Positions 37,303 through 46,168 are shown, counted from the stretch's first letter. The stretch is 64,000 nt of DNA from Brevundimonas sp. UBA5936 (GCA_002430835.1 DJDA01000109.1:18348-82347); one strand, 5' to 3'. A program made the numbers and translations. The notes: a model not told the origin generated them from the sequence alone.

Positions 37303-37917
37303 ATGGACACGCCCGACATCAGACGTATCGCCTCCGTGCTGCAATTTCTGAAGGACGTCGAGCCTTTGAAGGACACACTGAGAACCGGTCGGACCTCACA
37401 GGGACGTCAGGAGAGCACGGCCGAGCATTGCTGGCGGCTGGCGCTATCGGCGATGTTGTTCGCCGCCGACCGTCCAGACCTCGATTGCCGACGTCTGCTT
37501 GAGCTTTGTCTCGTTCATGATCTCGGGGAAGTCGTCGGGGGAGATGTGCCGGCGCCGCTGCAGGTGAACGATCCGGACCGAGCCGCCCGCGAACGCGCTG
37601 ACCTGACCACTCTTGTCAGAACGCTGCCGCGCGATCTCGCCGATATGATCCTTGCGCGTTGGGACGAGTACGCCGACGCCATGACGCCGGAGGCCCTTGC
37701 AGCCAAGGCTCTCGACAAGCTGGAGACCATGACCCAGCACCTCGCTGGGCGGAACGCCGAAGACTTCGATTACAGTTTCAATCTGAGCTACGGGCGCGTC
37801 TACACCGACAGCCATCCCCAAACGATGGCTGCGCGTTCCATCGTCGATGGCCAGATGCTCGCGCGTCTCGGCGGCGGTCACGTGACGGCATCGCACCGAT
37901 CAAACTCTCCGACCTAG
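37303..37917 (+). CDS. HD-domain hydrolase (YfbR/HDDC2-like 5'-deoxynucleotidase)
   Basis: 204 residues. The metal-binding HD motifs are STAEHCWRLALSA and LVHDLGEVVGGD, with a later D in KALDKLETM. This pattern and length match the HDDC2/YfbR group that dephosphorylates deoxynucleoside monophosphates. It follows the HTH gene by ~48 bases. Substrate inferred from the family. Confidence 0.85.
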   Translation: MDTPDIRRIASVLQFLKDVEPLKDTLRTGRTSQGRQESTAEHCWRLALSAMLFAADRPDLDCRRLLELCLVHDLGEVVGGDVPAPLQVNDPDRAARERADLTTLVRTLPRDLADMILARWDEYADAMTPEALAAKALDKLETMTQHLAGRNAEDFDYSFNLSYGRVYTDSHPQTMAARSIVDGQMLARLGGGHVTASHRSNSPT

Positions 37918-38097
37918 CCGATCTCACGGAGGCCTACGCGCAGGTTCGCAATCCGGGCCTCATCGTCAACCGAGCTCCCGTCTGATCCTCTGAGCGCGGC
38001 CTTATGGTGGGTGCCCGGCGAGACAGTCGCCCGATGGGAGACGGCGTGGCCGGTCGACCGCGCACGCCATGAGCTGTGAACGCCGCGGCGTACGACT

Positions 38098-38850
38098 TCA
38101 GAGGGCGACTGGAGCCAGACCCGCCTTGCTTCTTCCTCGTTGATAGATCGCGTGGAAACTCCCCCAAAGCGCGTTGACGATGAGACCGACGAGCAGGCTG
38201 TCGACCGCGAAGAGGCCCCAGAGAAGCGCGCCCGGTCCGGCGAACGCCATGCCGACGTTGAGCGCCGTATGGGCCACCAGGAGCGGCAGAAAGACCGCGA
38301 AATAGATCGCCAGGCCGGGCAGGAGGATGCTGAAGCCACGGCGGATGGACGTGAGCGGACCCGTCACGCGGTCGCCCAGAGGGACCGCGACGCGCCAGCC
38401 GGCGAGCAGGACCTGCAGGACGGATGCGAGCAGGAAGGTCGCCACCCCGGCCACGATCGAACCCGCCTTGCCGAGGGAGCTTTCGTCGAGCCATGGGTTC
38501 AGTTGGTCGAGGCCGAAGTCGAGAACCAGGAAGACGAGGATGACCGGAACGAAGGCCGCCACGGAAGCGCCGCCGATCGAGGCGGTCTTGAGGCGATCGC
38601 CCCCGGTGTGGAGGTAACGGCTCATCCAGAGGCCGCCGATCATCAGGGCCGCCAATTTGACGTAACCGAACGTCATACGGGCCGGATGGCCGGCAAGGGC
38701 TTCGGTCTGTTCGAGGTTGTCGAACAGTCCGATGCGCCATTCGATCACATGCTGGGCGAACTCCACGAGCGGCGCTATGAGGAAGACCAGCGGAAAGGCG
38801 ATGGCGAACCCCCAGCCATACCCGTAGCTCGTCTTGATGTCGGACCACAT
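38098..38850 (-). CDS. Integral membrane protein of unknown family
   Basis: 250 residues with about six hydrophobic segments, for example FAIAFPLVFLIAPLVEFAQHVI, VAAFVPVILVFLVLDFGLDQ and LLWGLFAVDSLLVGLIVNAL. CGGAG lies before the ATG. The open frame runs much further upstream but only as a shadow of the next gene. It follows the erythromycin-esterase-like gene and may share its transcript. No family recognised. Confidence 0.8.
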   Translation of the reverse strand: MWSDIKTSYGYGWGFAIAFPLVFLIAPLVEFAQHVIEWRIGLFDNLEQTEALAGHPARMTFGYVKLAALMIGGLWMSRYLHTGGDRLKTASIGGASVAAFVPVILVFLVLDFGLDQLNPWLDESSLGKAGSIVAGVATFLLASVLQVLLAGWRVAVPLGDRVTGPLTSIRRGFSILLPGLAIYFAVFLPLLVAHTALNVGMAFAGPGALLWGLFAVDSLLVGLIVNALWGSFHAIYQRGRSKAGLAPVAL

Positions 38851-38912
38851 GATCGGTCTCCGTATCGAAGGTCGGCGGCGGAGGCGTTCGAGGGCGCCCG
38901 GCAGCGTTCCGG

Positions 38913-40148
38913 TTAAGGGGCGGTCTGCTCGCGGGGTGCGGCCCAGTCGGATCCGCGAAAGACGCCGATGTATTGCGCGTAGTCCGAGGACGGGATCGAC
39001 GGATCCAGGTTGAACGCCTGTCCCACCGAGGTCTGGATGCTCATGAAGTCGCCCGCTCTTACGGGCGTGCCAGCCGCGCCCGGATCGAACACCAGGATGC
39101 GGTCGGGTCGGGACGCCGCACGAAGCGTCGCCGAACCCTGAACCTTCACGAAAGGACCGTCGATGTTGAAATCCGTCAGCCGCATCCGCTGCACGCCGGA
39201 CGGCGTCGGAACCGGAATCTGGACGGCGCTGTCGAGCGACAGGATCGCGACGGTGACGACGCGGTCCCGGGCGGGAAGGTCGGAGGCGTCCACCCGCGCC
39301 GCGAACGGCATGGCGCCGTTCACCGGACCCTGCATGGCGTGGAACATGCCCCAGAGGCCGTAGGCCGGCCGGTCGCCCAGTTCGCCGGATCGGACGGCGT
39401 GCGCATAGGTTTCGAAGATGGCCGTCTCGCGGTGGCTGTCGACGGACAGACGCCGCAGGAGCTCGACCAGCCGCAGGCCGACCGGATCTCCCGCACGGCC
39501 GTCCAGGGCCGCCAGCGCCAGGGCGGATCGAACCTTCAGGTCCCCGGCCTCCCACGCTGCGGCGTCGATCGAACCGCCGCGCGCTTCGACCCACTCGCGT
39601 AGCAGGTCCCAATCCTGTATGGCGTCCACGCCGATGAACCGGATTCGCAGCTCGGCGGCCAGTCCCTGGTTCAGCGCCCTGACGCCCCGGACCTTGTCCT
39701 CGAAGGACCGGTTGCCCCACTGGGCTCCGATGGTGGTCCAGTGGTCGAAGACACGATCCAGGACGTCCTCGTCGCCGCTTTCGAGATACTGGTTGAGCCG
39801 ATCGCCCTGAACCGGGTCCACCTCCGCCACATAGTCGGTCAAGCCGATGCGCGCGTTCAGATGCGTGAGGAGCTCAAGGTCGAGGATCTGAGGCGCCGCC
39901 GAGCCATGGCTTTCGGCCAGAAGAAACAGTCTGTTCTCGTAGAAGGTCGCAGGAAAATCGAAGGTCAGACCACCTGTCACCGGCCCCTCCGCCACGACAT
40001 GGGCGCGGAGGAAGGAGGCGGTCGGCTCGTCGGCCGTGTCGGCCAAGACGTCCGCCGGCAGCGGTTGCGGCGGCCCCATTTGGGCCAGAGCCGGTGTGGC
40101 GGCGAACAGCGCAGCAAGGCTGGCGGCGATCAAAAGCGGGCGGGTCAT
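38913..40148 (-). CDS. Secreted erythromycin-esterase/ChaN-like protein
   Basis: 411 residues. A signal peptide ends near AATPALAQ. LFLLAESHGSAAPQILDLELL resembles the GEATHG active-site segment of erythromycin esterase-like folds, and DYVAEVDPVQGDRLNQYLESGDED, FIGVDAIQDW and GLWGMFHAMQGPV follow the same order. The catalytic residues cannot be confirmed by eye. It precedes the membrane protein at 38098. Assignment is tentative; a real antibiotic role is not implied. Confidence 0.55.
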   Translation of the reverse strand: MTRPLLIAASLAALFAATPALAQMGPPQPLPADVLADTADEPTASFLRAHVVAEGPVTGGLTFDFPATFYENRLFLLAESHGSAAPQILDLELLTHLNARIGLTDYVAEVDPVQGDRLNQYLESGDEDVLDRVFDHWTTIGAQWGNRSFEDKVRGVRALNQGLAAELRIRFIGVDAIQDWDLLREWVEARGGSIDAAAWEAGDLKVRSALALAALDGRAGDPVGLRLVELLRRLSVDSHRETAIFETYAHAVRSGELGDRPAYGLWGMFHAMQGPVNGAMPFAARVDASDLPARDRVVTVAILSLDSAVQIPVPTPSGVQRMRLTDFNIDGPFVKVQGSATLRAASRPDRILVFDPGAAGTPVRAGDFMSIQTSVGQAFNLDPSIPSSDYAQYIGVFRGSDWAAPREQTAP

Positions 40149-40200
40149 CGTGAAGCCTGAGAGTGGTTGGAGGGAATTCGGAACGTGACACGCATGGCGA

Positions 40201-40413
40201 CTAGGCCTCGTCTTCGGGGCGGTACCCAAGCAGATCGCCAGGCTGACACTCCAGCTCGCGGCACAAGGCCTCCAGGGTGGTGAAGCGGACGGCCCTCGCC
40301 TTCCCGGTCTTCAGCACCGACAGATTGGCGATGGTGACGCCGACGCGATCGGAGAGTTCGGTCAGGGACATGCGGCGGGCCTGGAGCAGGCGGTCGAGGT
40401 CGACGGTGATCAT
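40201..40413 (-). CDS. Small Cro/CI-type HTH regulator (YozG-like)
   Basis: 70 residues, nearly all helix-turn-helix (LDRLLQARRMSLTELSDRVGVTIANLSVLKTGKARAVRFTTLEALCRELEC). The family is regularly paired with a DUF2975 membrane protein, as here. An in-frame TTG at 40428 overlaps the upstream stop, so either start would be coupled. The likely target is the palindromic region at 40983-41026. Confidence 0.88.
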   Translation of the reverse strand: MITVDLDRLLQARRMSLTELSDRVGVTIANLSVLKTGKARAVRFTTLEALCRELECQPGDLLGYRPEDEA

Positions 40414-40424
40414 CGAACCGCCCG

Positions 40425-40946
40425 TCAAACGGTCGCTTCGACGTCATCACGCATGCCTGCGCCCTGGCGGAAGACTTCGGCCAGCATGAAGACGATCAGA
40501 ACGCCGAGCCAGGCGCCGACGTCGAGTTCGAAGCGATATCCGCCATCCAGCGGAGCGATCGCCTTGATCACCAGCTGGCTGATCTCCAGACCGGCGAGAC
40601 TTGCGCCAATTGTCCGCAGCCGACCCACATTGGCGAGTTCGAAGGCCCGCCCCTGGTTCACCGCAAGGAAGATGCGACGCAACCGGTCGATGATCAGCCA
40701 TGTGAAGCTGCAGGCGAAGAAGCCGCCCGCCATGACCGTCCACAACGTCGACGCCCCCGCCCCGCCGAGCGCGGGATCCGCATCGCGGGTCGCTTCGAGG
40801 GCGCCGGCGAGGAAATCGGGGACGAGCAGCGCCGCCAACAGGGCGAAAAGACAGGCGACCGCGCCGATGGCGACGAAGACGTTCGCCACGCCCAGACCCC
40901 ATCGCACGACGCTGGCGACCGACCGCCGTCCAACCAGAGCTACCAT
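40425..40946 (-). CDS. DUF2975 membrane protein
   Basis: 173 residues with four hydrophobic segments (LGVANVFVAIGAVACLFALLAAL; TVMAGGFFACSFTWLIID; IGASLAGLEISQLVIKA; WLGVLIVFMLAEVFRQ), the DUF2975 layout, including GRAFELANVGRLRTIG. GGGAGGA precedes the ATG. Paired with the downstream HTH gene, with which it overlaps or nearly touches. Such pairs may sense membrane state; function unknown. Confidence 0.88.
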   Translation of the reverse strand: MVALVGRRSVASVVRWGLGVANVFVAIGAVACLFALLAALLVPDFLAGALEATRDADPALGGAGASTLWTVMAGGFFACSFTWLIIDRLRRIFLAVNQGRAFELANVGRLRTIGASLAGLEISQLVIKAIAPLDGGYRFELDVGAWLGVLIVFMLAEVFRQGAGMRDDVEATV

Positions 40947-40982
40947 GTTCAAAGTCCTCCCGGCCCCCTCGGCCGTCTCGAT

Positions 40983-41026
40983 AAACGATACGAATTATCG
41001 TTTTCCGATCAATCTATTTATCGATA
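40983..41026. promoter_or_regulatory. Palindromic operator region before DUF2975
   Basis: AAACGATA and TATCGTTT flank five bases (40983-41003), a perfect eight-base inverted repeat, and TATCGATA lies at 41019-41026. Both share the half-site TATCG. The stretch is strikingly AT-rich and is the natural promoter of the DUF2975-HTH pair, so it is a likely autoregulatory site. Confidence 0.65.
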
Positions 41027-41196
41027 TTCGAGATGAAACTTTCGTAATCCATCGTCTGCCCGACTCTGAGGCGGTGCGCTGAGGCCAGACAGGAGGTCTT
41101 GCTACGGCTTCGCTACGACCGCACGCGTCGGGCGGAGTGCGGTGGTCTGACCCCCGGCCCGACGGAGGCGCTCGCCGAGGACCAGACCGCGAGAAA

Positions 41197-41215
41197 GAGA
41201 GAGAGAGAGAGAGAG
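41197..41215. repeat. GA dinucleotide repeat
   Basis: Nine and a half uninterrupted GA units in intergenic DNA, possibly prone to slippage. Confidence 0.9.
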
Positions 41216-41469
41216 CCGTCTGTCGATGCGGAACGACCTGGCCGACCCTCGAAACTCTCGCGGATCGCCCGGGCGCCGCGCCAGCGAAGCCGTCCCGTCA
41301 GATGATCCTGTTGCGTTGAGATCCAAGCTCCAGCTTTCAGCAGCGAACGGTGCGCGATCTGCTCATGAGTCTCATCGCGACCGCCGCCAAAGCCGGATCC
41401 TTGGCCTGTCACCCGCCGCGCTGTCTGAACGACGGCGACGCGCGAGGGCTGGCCAACCCCGCCAAAACC

Positions 41470-41482
41470 ATGCACCGTGCAT
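41470..41482. promoter_or_regulatory. Palindrome in the ZIP transporter promoter
   Basis: ATGCACCGTGCAT has perfect six-base arms about one base and lies 35 bases before the start, overlapping an AT-rich -10-like stretch. A metal-responsive operator is possible but unproven. Confidence 0.45.
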
Positions 41483-41516
41483 ATATATTTCAGCAGGCAG
41501 GATGCAGCGGGGGTCG

Positions 41517-42284
41517 ATGCCGATCTTCATTCAGGCGGGCCTCTGGGGCCTGCTGTCAGCCAGCGGCCTGCTGATCGGTGCCATCCTCGCTTCGAGCTTG
41601 GCGCGCCATCTCGGCCACCGCACCGTCGCGGCCGTCATGGGCTTCGGGGGAGGCGTCCTCATCGCCGTCGTCTCGGTAGAACTGATGACCGAAGCTTACC
41701 GGCTGAGCGGCCTGCTCCCGACGGTCGGGGGCGTCCTTTCGGGCGGCGCCGCATTCAGCCTGATCAACTGGCGACTCGCCGCCGCGGGCGCCAAGAACCG
41801 CAAACGCTGCGGAGAATGCGTCCATCAGCCGAGTGAGGCCGAGCACAAGGGAAGCGGGGCGGCGATCGCCGTCGGGGCCCTCATGGACGGCGTGCCCGAA
41901 GCCCTGGTGATCGGCCTCTCCCTGCTCGGCGGCGGACAGATCGGCCTGGGCGTCGTCGCCGGCTTCTTTCTGGCCAACGTCCCGCAAGGGCTCTCCAGCG
42001 CCTCGGGCATGAAGCTGGCCGGTCGCTCGAGGCGCTACATCTTCACCGTATGGATCGGCATTCCGGTCGTCATCGGTCTGGCCGCCCTCTTGGGGAGTCT
42101 TCTGCTGGGCGCAGCGCCGGCCGCCCTCATGCCCGCCATCCTCGCCTTCGCCGCCGGGGCGGTTCTCGCCATGCTGGCCGAAACCATGATCCCCGAAGCC
42201 TTCGAAAACGCACAGCCGTTCATCGGACTGATCACGGTCGTCGGCTTCCTCGCCGCATTTCTCCTGATCCAGCACGCCGGATGA
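41517..42284 (+). CDS. ZIP-family metal transporter
   Basis: 255 residues, about eight hydrophobic segments. GALMDGVPEALVIGLSLLGGG is the ZIP metal-site helix (HNxPEG in classical members; here D-G-x-P-E-A), with FLANVPQGLSSASGM and ETMIPEAFENAQP as further signatures. A CGEC motif lies in the cytosolic loop. An ATG at 41502 is an alternative start. Zn2+ or another divalent metal is likely, but direction and substrate are not shown. Confidence 0.85.
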   Translation: MPIFIQAGLWGLLSASGLLIGAILASSLARHLGHRTVAAVMGFGGGVLIAVVSVELMTEAYRLSGLLPTVGGVLSGGAAFSLINWRLAAAGAKNRKRCGECVHQPSEAEHKGSGAAIAVGALMDGVPEALVIGLSLLGGGQIGLGVVAGFFLANVPQGLSSASGMKLAGRSRRYIFTVWIGIPVVIGLAALLGSLLLGAAPAALMPAILAFAAGAVLAMLAETMIPEAFENAQPFIGLITVVGFLAAFLLIQHAG

Positions 42285-42305
42285 TCCGGCGGCGCGACGC
42301 CCGGT

Positions 42306-42863
42306 TCACGGGGTCTTCGATCGCACCAGCAGGGCGCCGCCCATGAGGTCGAAATGAAGATCCGTGCGCGCAGCGAAGGCAGGCTGGTCCCGGAGCCACG
42401 CCAGCGCCGCGAGCACGGCGAAGAGGTCCGATCCATCGATGTCGGAGCGGGCCTCGCCCGCGTTCTGGGCTCGCTTGAGCAGCTCGCCACCCGCCGCCTT
42501 CATGGTCTGGCAAGAGGCATGAAGCGGCGAACCGGGATCGGCGATCGCCGCCACCATGGCGTCGATCGCCCCCTTGTACTCATGGGCCGCCGCCACCGCC
42601 TCCCGCAGCCAGATCATCAGCGCCTCGCCAGGCGCGTCGGCGGTCCCGAGCGCCGTCGCCCTGTCCGCGAGATCGTCGAAACCCGCGCGCAGCAGCGTCT
42701 CGAGCAGCGCTTCCCGGCTCGGGAAGTGACGGTAGAGGGTGCCCATTCCTACGCCGGCGCGGCGGGCCACATCCCGAAGGGAAACGTCGGCGCCCTGCTC
42801 GGTCACCGCACTCCGCGCGGCCGAGAGAAGCCGATCGCGATTCTGCCTGGCGTCGATGCGCAA
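42306..42863 (-). CDS. TetR-family repressor of a quinone oxidoreductase
   Basis: 185 residues from a TTG with AAGGAG eight bases upstream. The helix-turn-helix is VSLRDVARRAGVGMGTLYRHFPSREALLETLL. It is divergent from the oxidoreductase with two similar inverted repeats between, the usual TetR arrangement. The C-terminal domain matches the common TetR_C group with WLRDQPAF. Electrophiles or quinones are plausible inducers (inference). Confidence 0.9.
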   Translation of the reverse strand: MRIDARQNRDRLLSAARSAVTEQGADVSLRDVARRAGVGMGTLYRHFPSREALLETLLRAGFDDLADRATALGTADAPGEALMIWLREAVAAAHEYKGAIDAMVAAIADPGSPLHASCQTMKAAGGELLKRAQNAGEARSDIDGSDLFAVLAALAWLRDQPAFAARTDLHFDLMGGALLVRSKTP

Positions 42864-42881
42864 CTTTCGCTCCTTGACAAA

Positions 42882-42919
42882 CGGAGCACCGCTCCGGATA
42901 TATGCGGAACACTGCTCCG
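42882..42919. promoter_or_regulatory. Tandem TetR operators between divergent genes
   Basis: CGGAGC-ACC-GCTCCG (42882-42896) and CGGAAC-ACT-GCTCCG (42905-42919) share arms and spacing, with starts 23 bases apart. They lie in the short gap between the TetR and oxidoreductase starts. Confidence 0.75.
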
Positions 42920-42954
42920 GAAGCAGTAGATGATCTCTTTTGGAGAGGAAAGCA

Positions 42955-43974
42955 ATGTCAGTCCAAACGATGAAGGCGGCCCGGTTCCATGCGTTCGGCG
43001 GCCCGGGGGTTCTCGTCTACGAAGATGCGCCCCGACCGGAGGCCAGGGCCGGCGAAATCCTCGTCAGGGTTCGCGCGGCGGGCCTCAATCCGCCGGACTG
43101 GTACTTCCGCGAAGGCTTCACTTCCCTGCCCGACGAGTGGCGACCCAAGGTCGATTTCCCCGCCATCCCCGGTACGGACATCTCCGGCGAGGTCGAGGCG
43201 GTGGGCGACGGCGTCAGCGGCTTCTCCATCGGCGATGAGGTCTACGCCATGGTCAACTTCCCCGAAGGCATGGCGGGCGGCAGCCGGGGTTACGCGCAGT
43301 ACGTCGCCGTGCCCGCTTCGCATGCCGCCATCAAGCCCGTCGGCGTGGACCATGTGCACGCCGCCGGCGCCCCCATGTCCCTGCTGACCGCGTGGCAGTT
43401 TCTCGTCGATCTCGGTCATGAAGAAGCGAACCCCCTTCAGCCCGGTCCGCACGTCCCGGTCCCGCTCGACGGCAGGACGGTTCTGGTCAACGGCGCGGCC
43501 GGAGGCGTGGGTCACTTCGCCGTCCAGATCGCCAAACTGAAAGGCGCGCGTGTCATCGCCGTCGCCTCGGGAAAACACGAGGCGCTGTTGCGGGACCTCG
43601 GCGTGGACGAGTTCATCGACTACGGCAAGACCACGCCCGAAGACGTCGTCAGGGATCTCGATCTCGTCGTCGATTCACTGGGTGGTCCGACGTCGAGCCG
43701 CTTTCTGCGCACGCTCAAGCGCGGCGGCGCCCTCTTCCCGGTCTTCCCTCTGGGATTCGATGGCCACGATGAGGCCGACACGCTCGGCGTCACCGTGTCC
43801 GCCACCCAGGTTCGCTCGAACGGCGCCCAGCTCGCCGAACTGGCGCCCCTCCTGGCCAGCGGCGCGATCCGGGTTGCGATCGACAGCACCTATCCGCTCG
43901 CGGACGTCTCGAAAGCCCACGCCCGCGCGGCGGAAGGGCATCTGCAGGGCAAGCTGGTCCTGACGGTCGACTGA
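42955..43974 (+). CDS. Zinc-free NADP-dependent alcohol dehydrogenase / quinone oxidoreductase
   Basis: 339 residues. The GroES-like N-terminal domain (EILVRVRAAGLNPPDWY, PGTDISGEVEAVGDGV, GDEVYAMV) and Rossmann motif VLVNGAAGGVGHFAVQIAKLKGARVIA place it in the medium-chain quinone oxidoreductase group. No catalytic zinc ligands are visible. GGAGAGGA precedes the ATG. The divergent TetR with twin operators suggests induction by quinones or electrophiles. Confidence 0.92.
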   Translation: MSVQTMKAARFHAFGGPGVLVYEDAPRPEARAGEILVRVRAAGLNPPDWYFREGFTSLPDEWRPKVDFPAIPGTDISGEVEAVGDGVSGFSIGDEVYAMVNFPEGMAGGSRGYAQYVAVPASHAAIKPVGVDHVHAAGAPMSLLTAWQFLVDLGHEEANPLQPGPHVPVPLDGRTVLVNGAAGGVGHFAVQIAKLKGARVIAVASGKHEALLRDLGVDEFIDYGKTTPEDVVRDLDLVVDSLGGPTSSRFLRTLKRGGALFPVFPLGFDGHDEADTLGVTVSATQVRSNGAQLAELAPLLASGAIRVAIDSTYPLADVSKAHARAAEGHLQGKLVLTVD

Positions 43975-44015
43975 CGGTGCGCGAGAGCCGCAATATACTG
44001 GAAGGAGTGACTACA

Positions 44016-44435
44016 GTGACTGTGCAAAAACTGAAGCATGGCGAACCGGACTGGTTCGCCATGGTCGGGGCGCTCATGAGCGAAGCGGCGCTGGCCGCCG
44101 ATCTGGCGCCCGACACGACGCTCTCCATCCTGGAGCGCTATACGGACGGGGACTCGATCGGCGACGGTCAGGTTCAGGGCATTCGCTTCGAGCTCGCAAA
44201 CGGCTGGCCCATCTTCCGGGTCGGCGTGGGTGTCGATGAAACCGCCGACATCGTGATCGAACTGACGAAGGCGGCGGCTCGAACGCTCAACAGCCTGAAA
44301 AGCGACGACCCCGTCTACGCCTCGGAGCGGGCGCGCCTTCTGGCGTCCGGCGAAATGACCGTCGCCGGCGACCTGTCGGTGATCGTCGGCTGGCTGGCGG
44401 GCGTTCACGACCCGATCGTCGAACGAACGCTCTGA
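44016..44435 (+). CDS. SCP2-like small hypothetical protein
   Basis: 139 residues from a GTG with AAGGAG eight bases upstream. The pattern (PDTTLSILERYTDG, VQGIRFELANGWPIFRVGV, ADIVIELTKAAARTLNSL, LASGEMTVAGDLSVIVGWL) resembles SCP2 sterol-carrier domains, in which a lipid or small ligand sits in a beta-alpha cavity. It follows the oxidoreductase by 41 bases with TATACT between, so it may have its own promoter. Assignment tentative. Confidence 0.6.
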   Translation: MTVQKLKHGEPDWFAMVGALMSEAALAADLAPDTTLSILERYTDGDSIGDGQVQGIRFELANGWPIFRVGVGVDETADIVIELTKAAARTLNSLKSDDPVYASERARLLASGEMTVAGDLSVIVGWLAGVHDPIVERTL

Positions 44436-44582
44436 CACGCGAAAGCCCTCGCGTCTGATCGAACACCGACGCGGGGACCGCTCGTCAGCTGCTGTGCGAG
44501 CCTCGGACGATCAGGGGCGCTCTGGACGTCTCCGGGGGCATAGGCAACGTCTCCGGCGGAACGGCCGGTGACGGTGTCGCTC

Positions 44583-45206
44583 TCAGGCCAGCGCCCTGAC
44601 CGTCGAGATCACGGCAGCCAGGTCGGGGCGTCGGCGAAAATCGGGATCGACATGGGCGTGTCGGATCACCCCGTCCGGATCCAGCACGAAGATCGCGGAG
44701 ATGGGGAGCAGGCCCGCTTCGGAGCCGTAGATGTGCCTGAGGTCGAGACCCGCGTCACGGTGCCGGCGGGTCAGTTCCGGCCCGACATGGAAGACGACGC
44801 CGCTGGCCAGGGCGAGCCCATGATTGGTGTCGATGAGCACATCCACCAGCCCGCTGACGGCGTGTTCGCCCCTCACGGCCAGCCCGCTGTCACCGGTCAG
44901 AATCAACAGCCGCCCGCCCGCGGCGATCAGGTCCGGCAGGGTTTCCTTCCAGGCGGCGAGCATCTCCAGGCAAAAGGGGCAGCCGCCCCCGCCGACGAAA
45001 CTGACGACCAGAGGTCGATCGAGCAGATCCCGCAGCGAGCGCGGGACGCCGGACGCCTCCGGAAGCGTGAAGGCCGGGAAGGCCGTCCCGACCTTGGGCG
45101 CGTTGCGACCCACGCGAAGCCGCACGAGACGTTCGACCAGACTGTCGTAGAGCGCTGTGCAGTCGTCTGCGTCAGCGGGGGTTTGACCAGGGCGGATATC
45201 GAACAT
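44583..45206 (-). CDS. Peroxiredoxin-like protein with a CPFC site
   Basis: About 207 residues, clearly a paralogue of the protein at 16100-16744: GTAFPAFTLPEASGVPRSLRD, GGGGCPFCLEMLAAW and FVLDPDGVIRHAHVDPDFRRRPD line up. The redox site is CPFC rather than CPHC. A GTG at 45224 is an alternative start. The ~40-residue N-terminus (ALYDSLVERLVRLRVG) also matches its paralogue. A thiol peroxidase or disulfide reductase role is inferred. Confidence 0.82.
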   Translation of the reverse strand: MFDIRPGQTPADADDCTALYDSLVERLVRLRVGRNAPKVGTAFPAFTLPEASGVPRSLRDLLDRPLVVSFVGGGGCPFCLEMLAAWKETLPDLIAAGGRLLILTGDSGLAVRGEHAVSGLVDVLIDTNHGLALASGVVFHVGPELTRRHRDAGLDLRHIYGSEAGLLPISAIFVLDPDGVIRHAHVDPDFRRRPDLAAVISTVRALA

Positions 45207-45655
45207 GCGCCCAACATCGGCCACCGCGCCGCGGTCCGGAAGCGCCCGCAGAACATGGGTTCGATAGCTGACGCGTCCATCCCGGCGTTGCCGCCTACTC
45301 TCCGTCGAAGGCTGAAGATCAGCGTTGCAATATTGTTGGATCGGAGACGGACGCGATCGCTTGGGTTAGAGCGCTTTCACGCCCCTATCTCCGTCCCGAC
45401 GTCGGCCCATCTCGACGTCGGCACGTCTCCCCGAAAGGCGCCTTCCGATCTCGGGAGCTATCGAAACCATGCGCAGCGCCCGATGGACACCGGGGGCGCT
45501 GCGGGGTCAGCTAGAAGGTAGCCGAGGTCTGCCGGCGCCGGACGAGACGGAGCCTTCTCGAGAGGTCCGTGACGACCGCCGGCGTCGACGGATCGCGCCG
45601 GCCGATACGAAACCCACCGGCATCGACGCGCAGGCGTCTGACAGAGGACCGAAAC
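45207..45655. other. Long intergenic stretch before the second MsrA
   Basis: About 450 bases between divergent genes. No gene was supported. The AT-rich GTTGCAATATTGTTGG near 45324 may hold the peroxiredoxin-like promoter. Otherwise nothing recognised. Confidence 0.45.
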
Positions 45656-46168
45656 GTGCTGACAGAAGACAGGGTGTTGGAAAGAGCCGGCTTCGGAGGG
45701 GGATGCCACTGGTGCACCGAGGGCGTCTTCCAGGCGCTTAAAGGGGTCTCGCGCGTGGATCAGGGGTTCATCAGGTCCGAGCCTCCCGCCGACACCTGGG
45801 CGGAGGGGGTGATCGTGACGTTCGATCCGGGCGTCATCAGCCTGGCCACCCTTTCGGAGGTGCATCTCAGAACCCATTCGTCGGCTCGCGCGCGATCGCC
45901 CCGCAGCAAATACCGCACGGCGATCTACGTCTTCGGCGACCCTCAGCGGCAGGAAGTGGATCCCGTCATCTCAGCCTTCGCCGACGAGATCGGGAAGCCG
46001 GTGCAGACCCAGGTCTTGCCCTTTAGCGGGTTCCGCCCATCGGACGCCCGGTTCCAGAACTACTACCGCACCGACCCGAACCGACCGTTCTGCCGGCGGT
46101 ACATCGACCCGAAGCTGGATTTCATCCGGCGAAACTTCGCCGAAATCAGTCTGCCACCGGCCTCGTGA
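45656..46168 (+). CDS. msrA: Second MsrA-type methionine sulfoxide reductase
   Basis: 170 residues from a GTG preceded by GAGGA. The catalytic site is FGGGCHWCTEGVFQALKGV, with two cysteines (GCHWC), and FDPGVISLATLSEVHLRTH, KYRTAIYVFGD, FQNYYRTDPNRPFCRRYIDPKL follow. It differs from the MsrA at 1371-1904 (GGCFWG) and belongs to the GC-x-WC subgroup. No MsrB is adjacent. The usual HxEG motif is changed, so substrate range may differ. Confidence 0.85.
   Translation: MLTEDRVLERAGFGGGCHWCTEGVFQALKGVSRVDQGFIRSEPPADTWAEGVIVTFDPGVISLATLSEVHLRTHSSARARSPRSKYRTAIYVFGDPQRQEVDPVISAFADEIGKPVQTQVLPFSGFRPSDARFQNYYRTDPNRPFCRRYIDPKLDFIRRNFAEISLPPAS

Larger units (their letters stand above)
41047..41516. other. 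Long non-coding stretch before the ZIP transporter
   Basis: About 470 bases with no convincing gene. It holds a GA repeat, the palindrome ATGCAC-C-GTGCAT at 41470-41482 and an AT-rich ATATATATTT just before the transporter start that may be its promoter. Confidence 0.5.

Noticed and set aside
38098..39720. 540-residue open frame containing the membrane protein
   Set aside because: The N-terminal 290 residues overlap the erythromycin-esterase-like gene in another frame and are arginine-rich.
41197..41215. GA repeat as a phase-variation switch for the ZIP transporter
   Set aside because: It lies about 300 bases before the start, outside coding and core promoter sequence, so slippage would probably have no effect.
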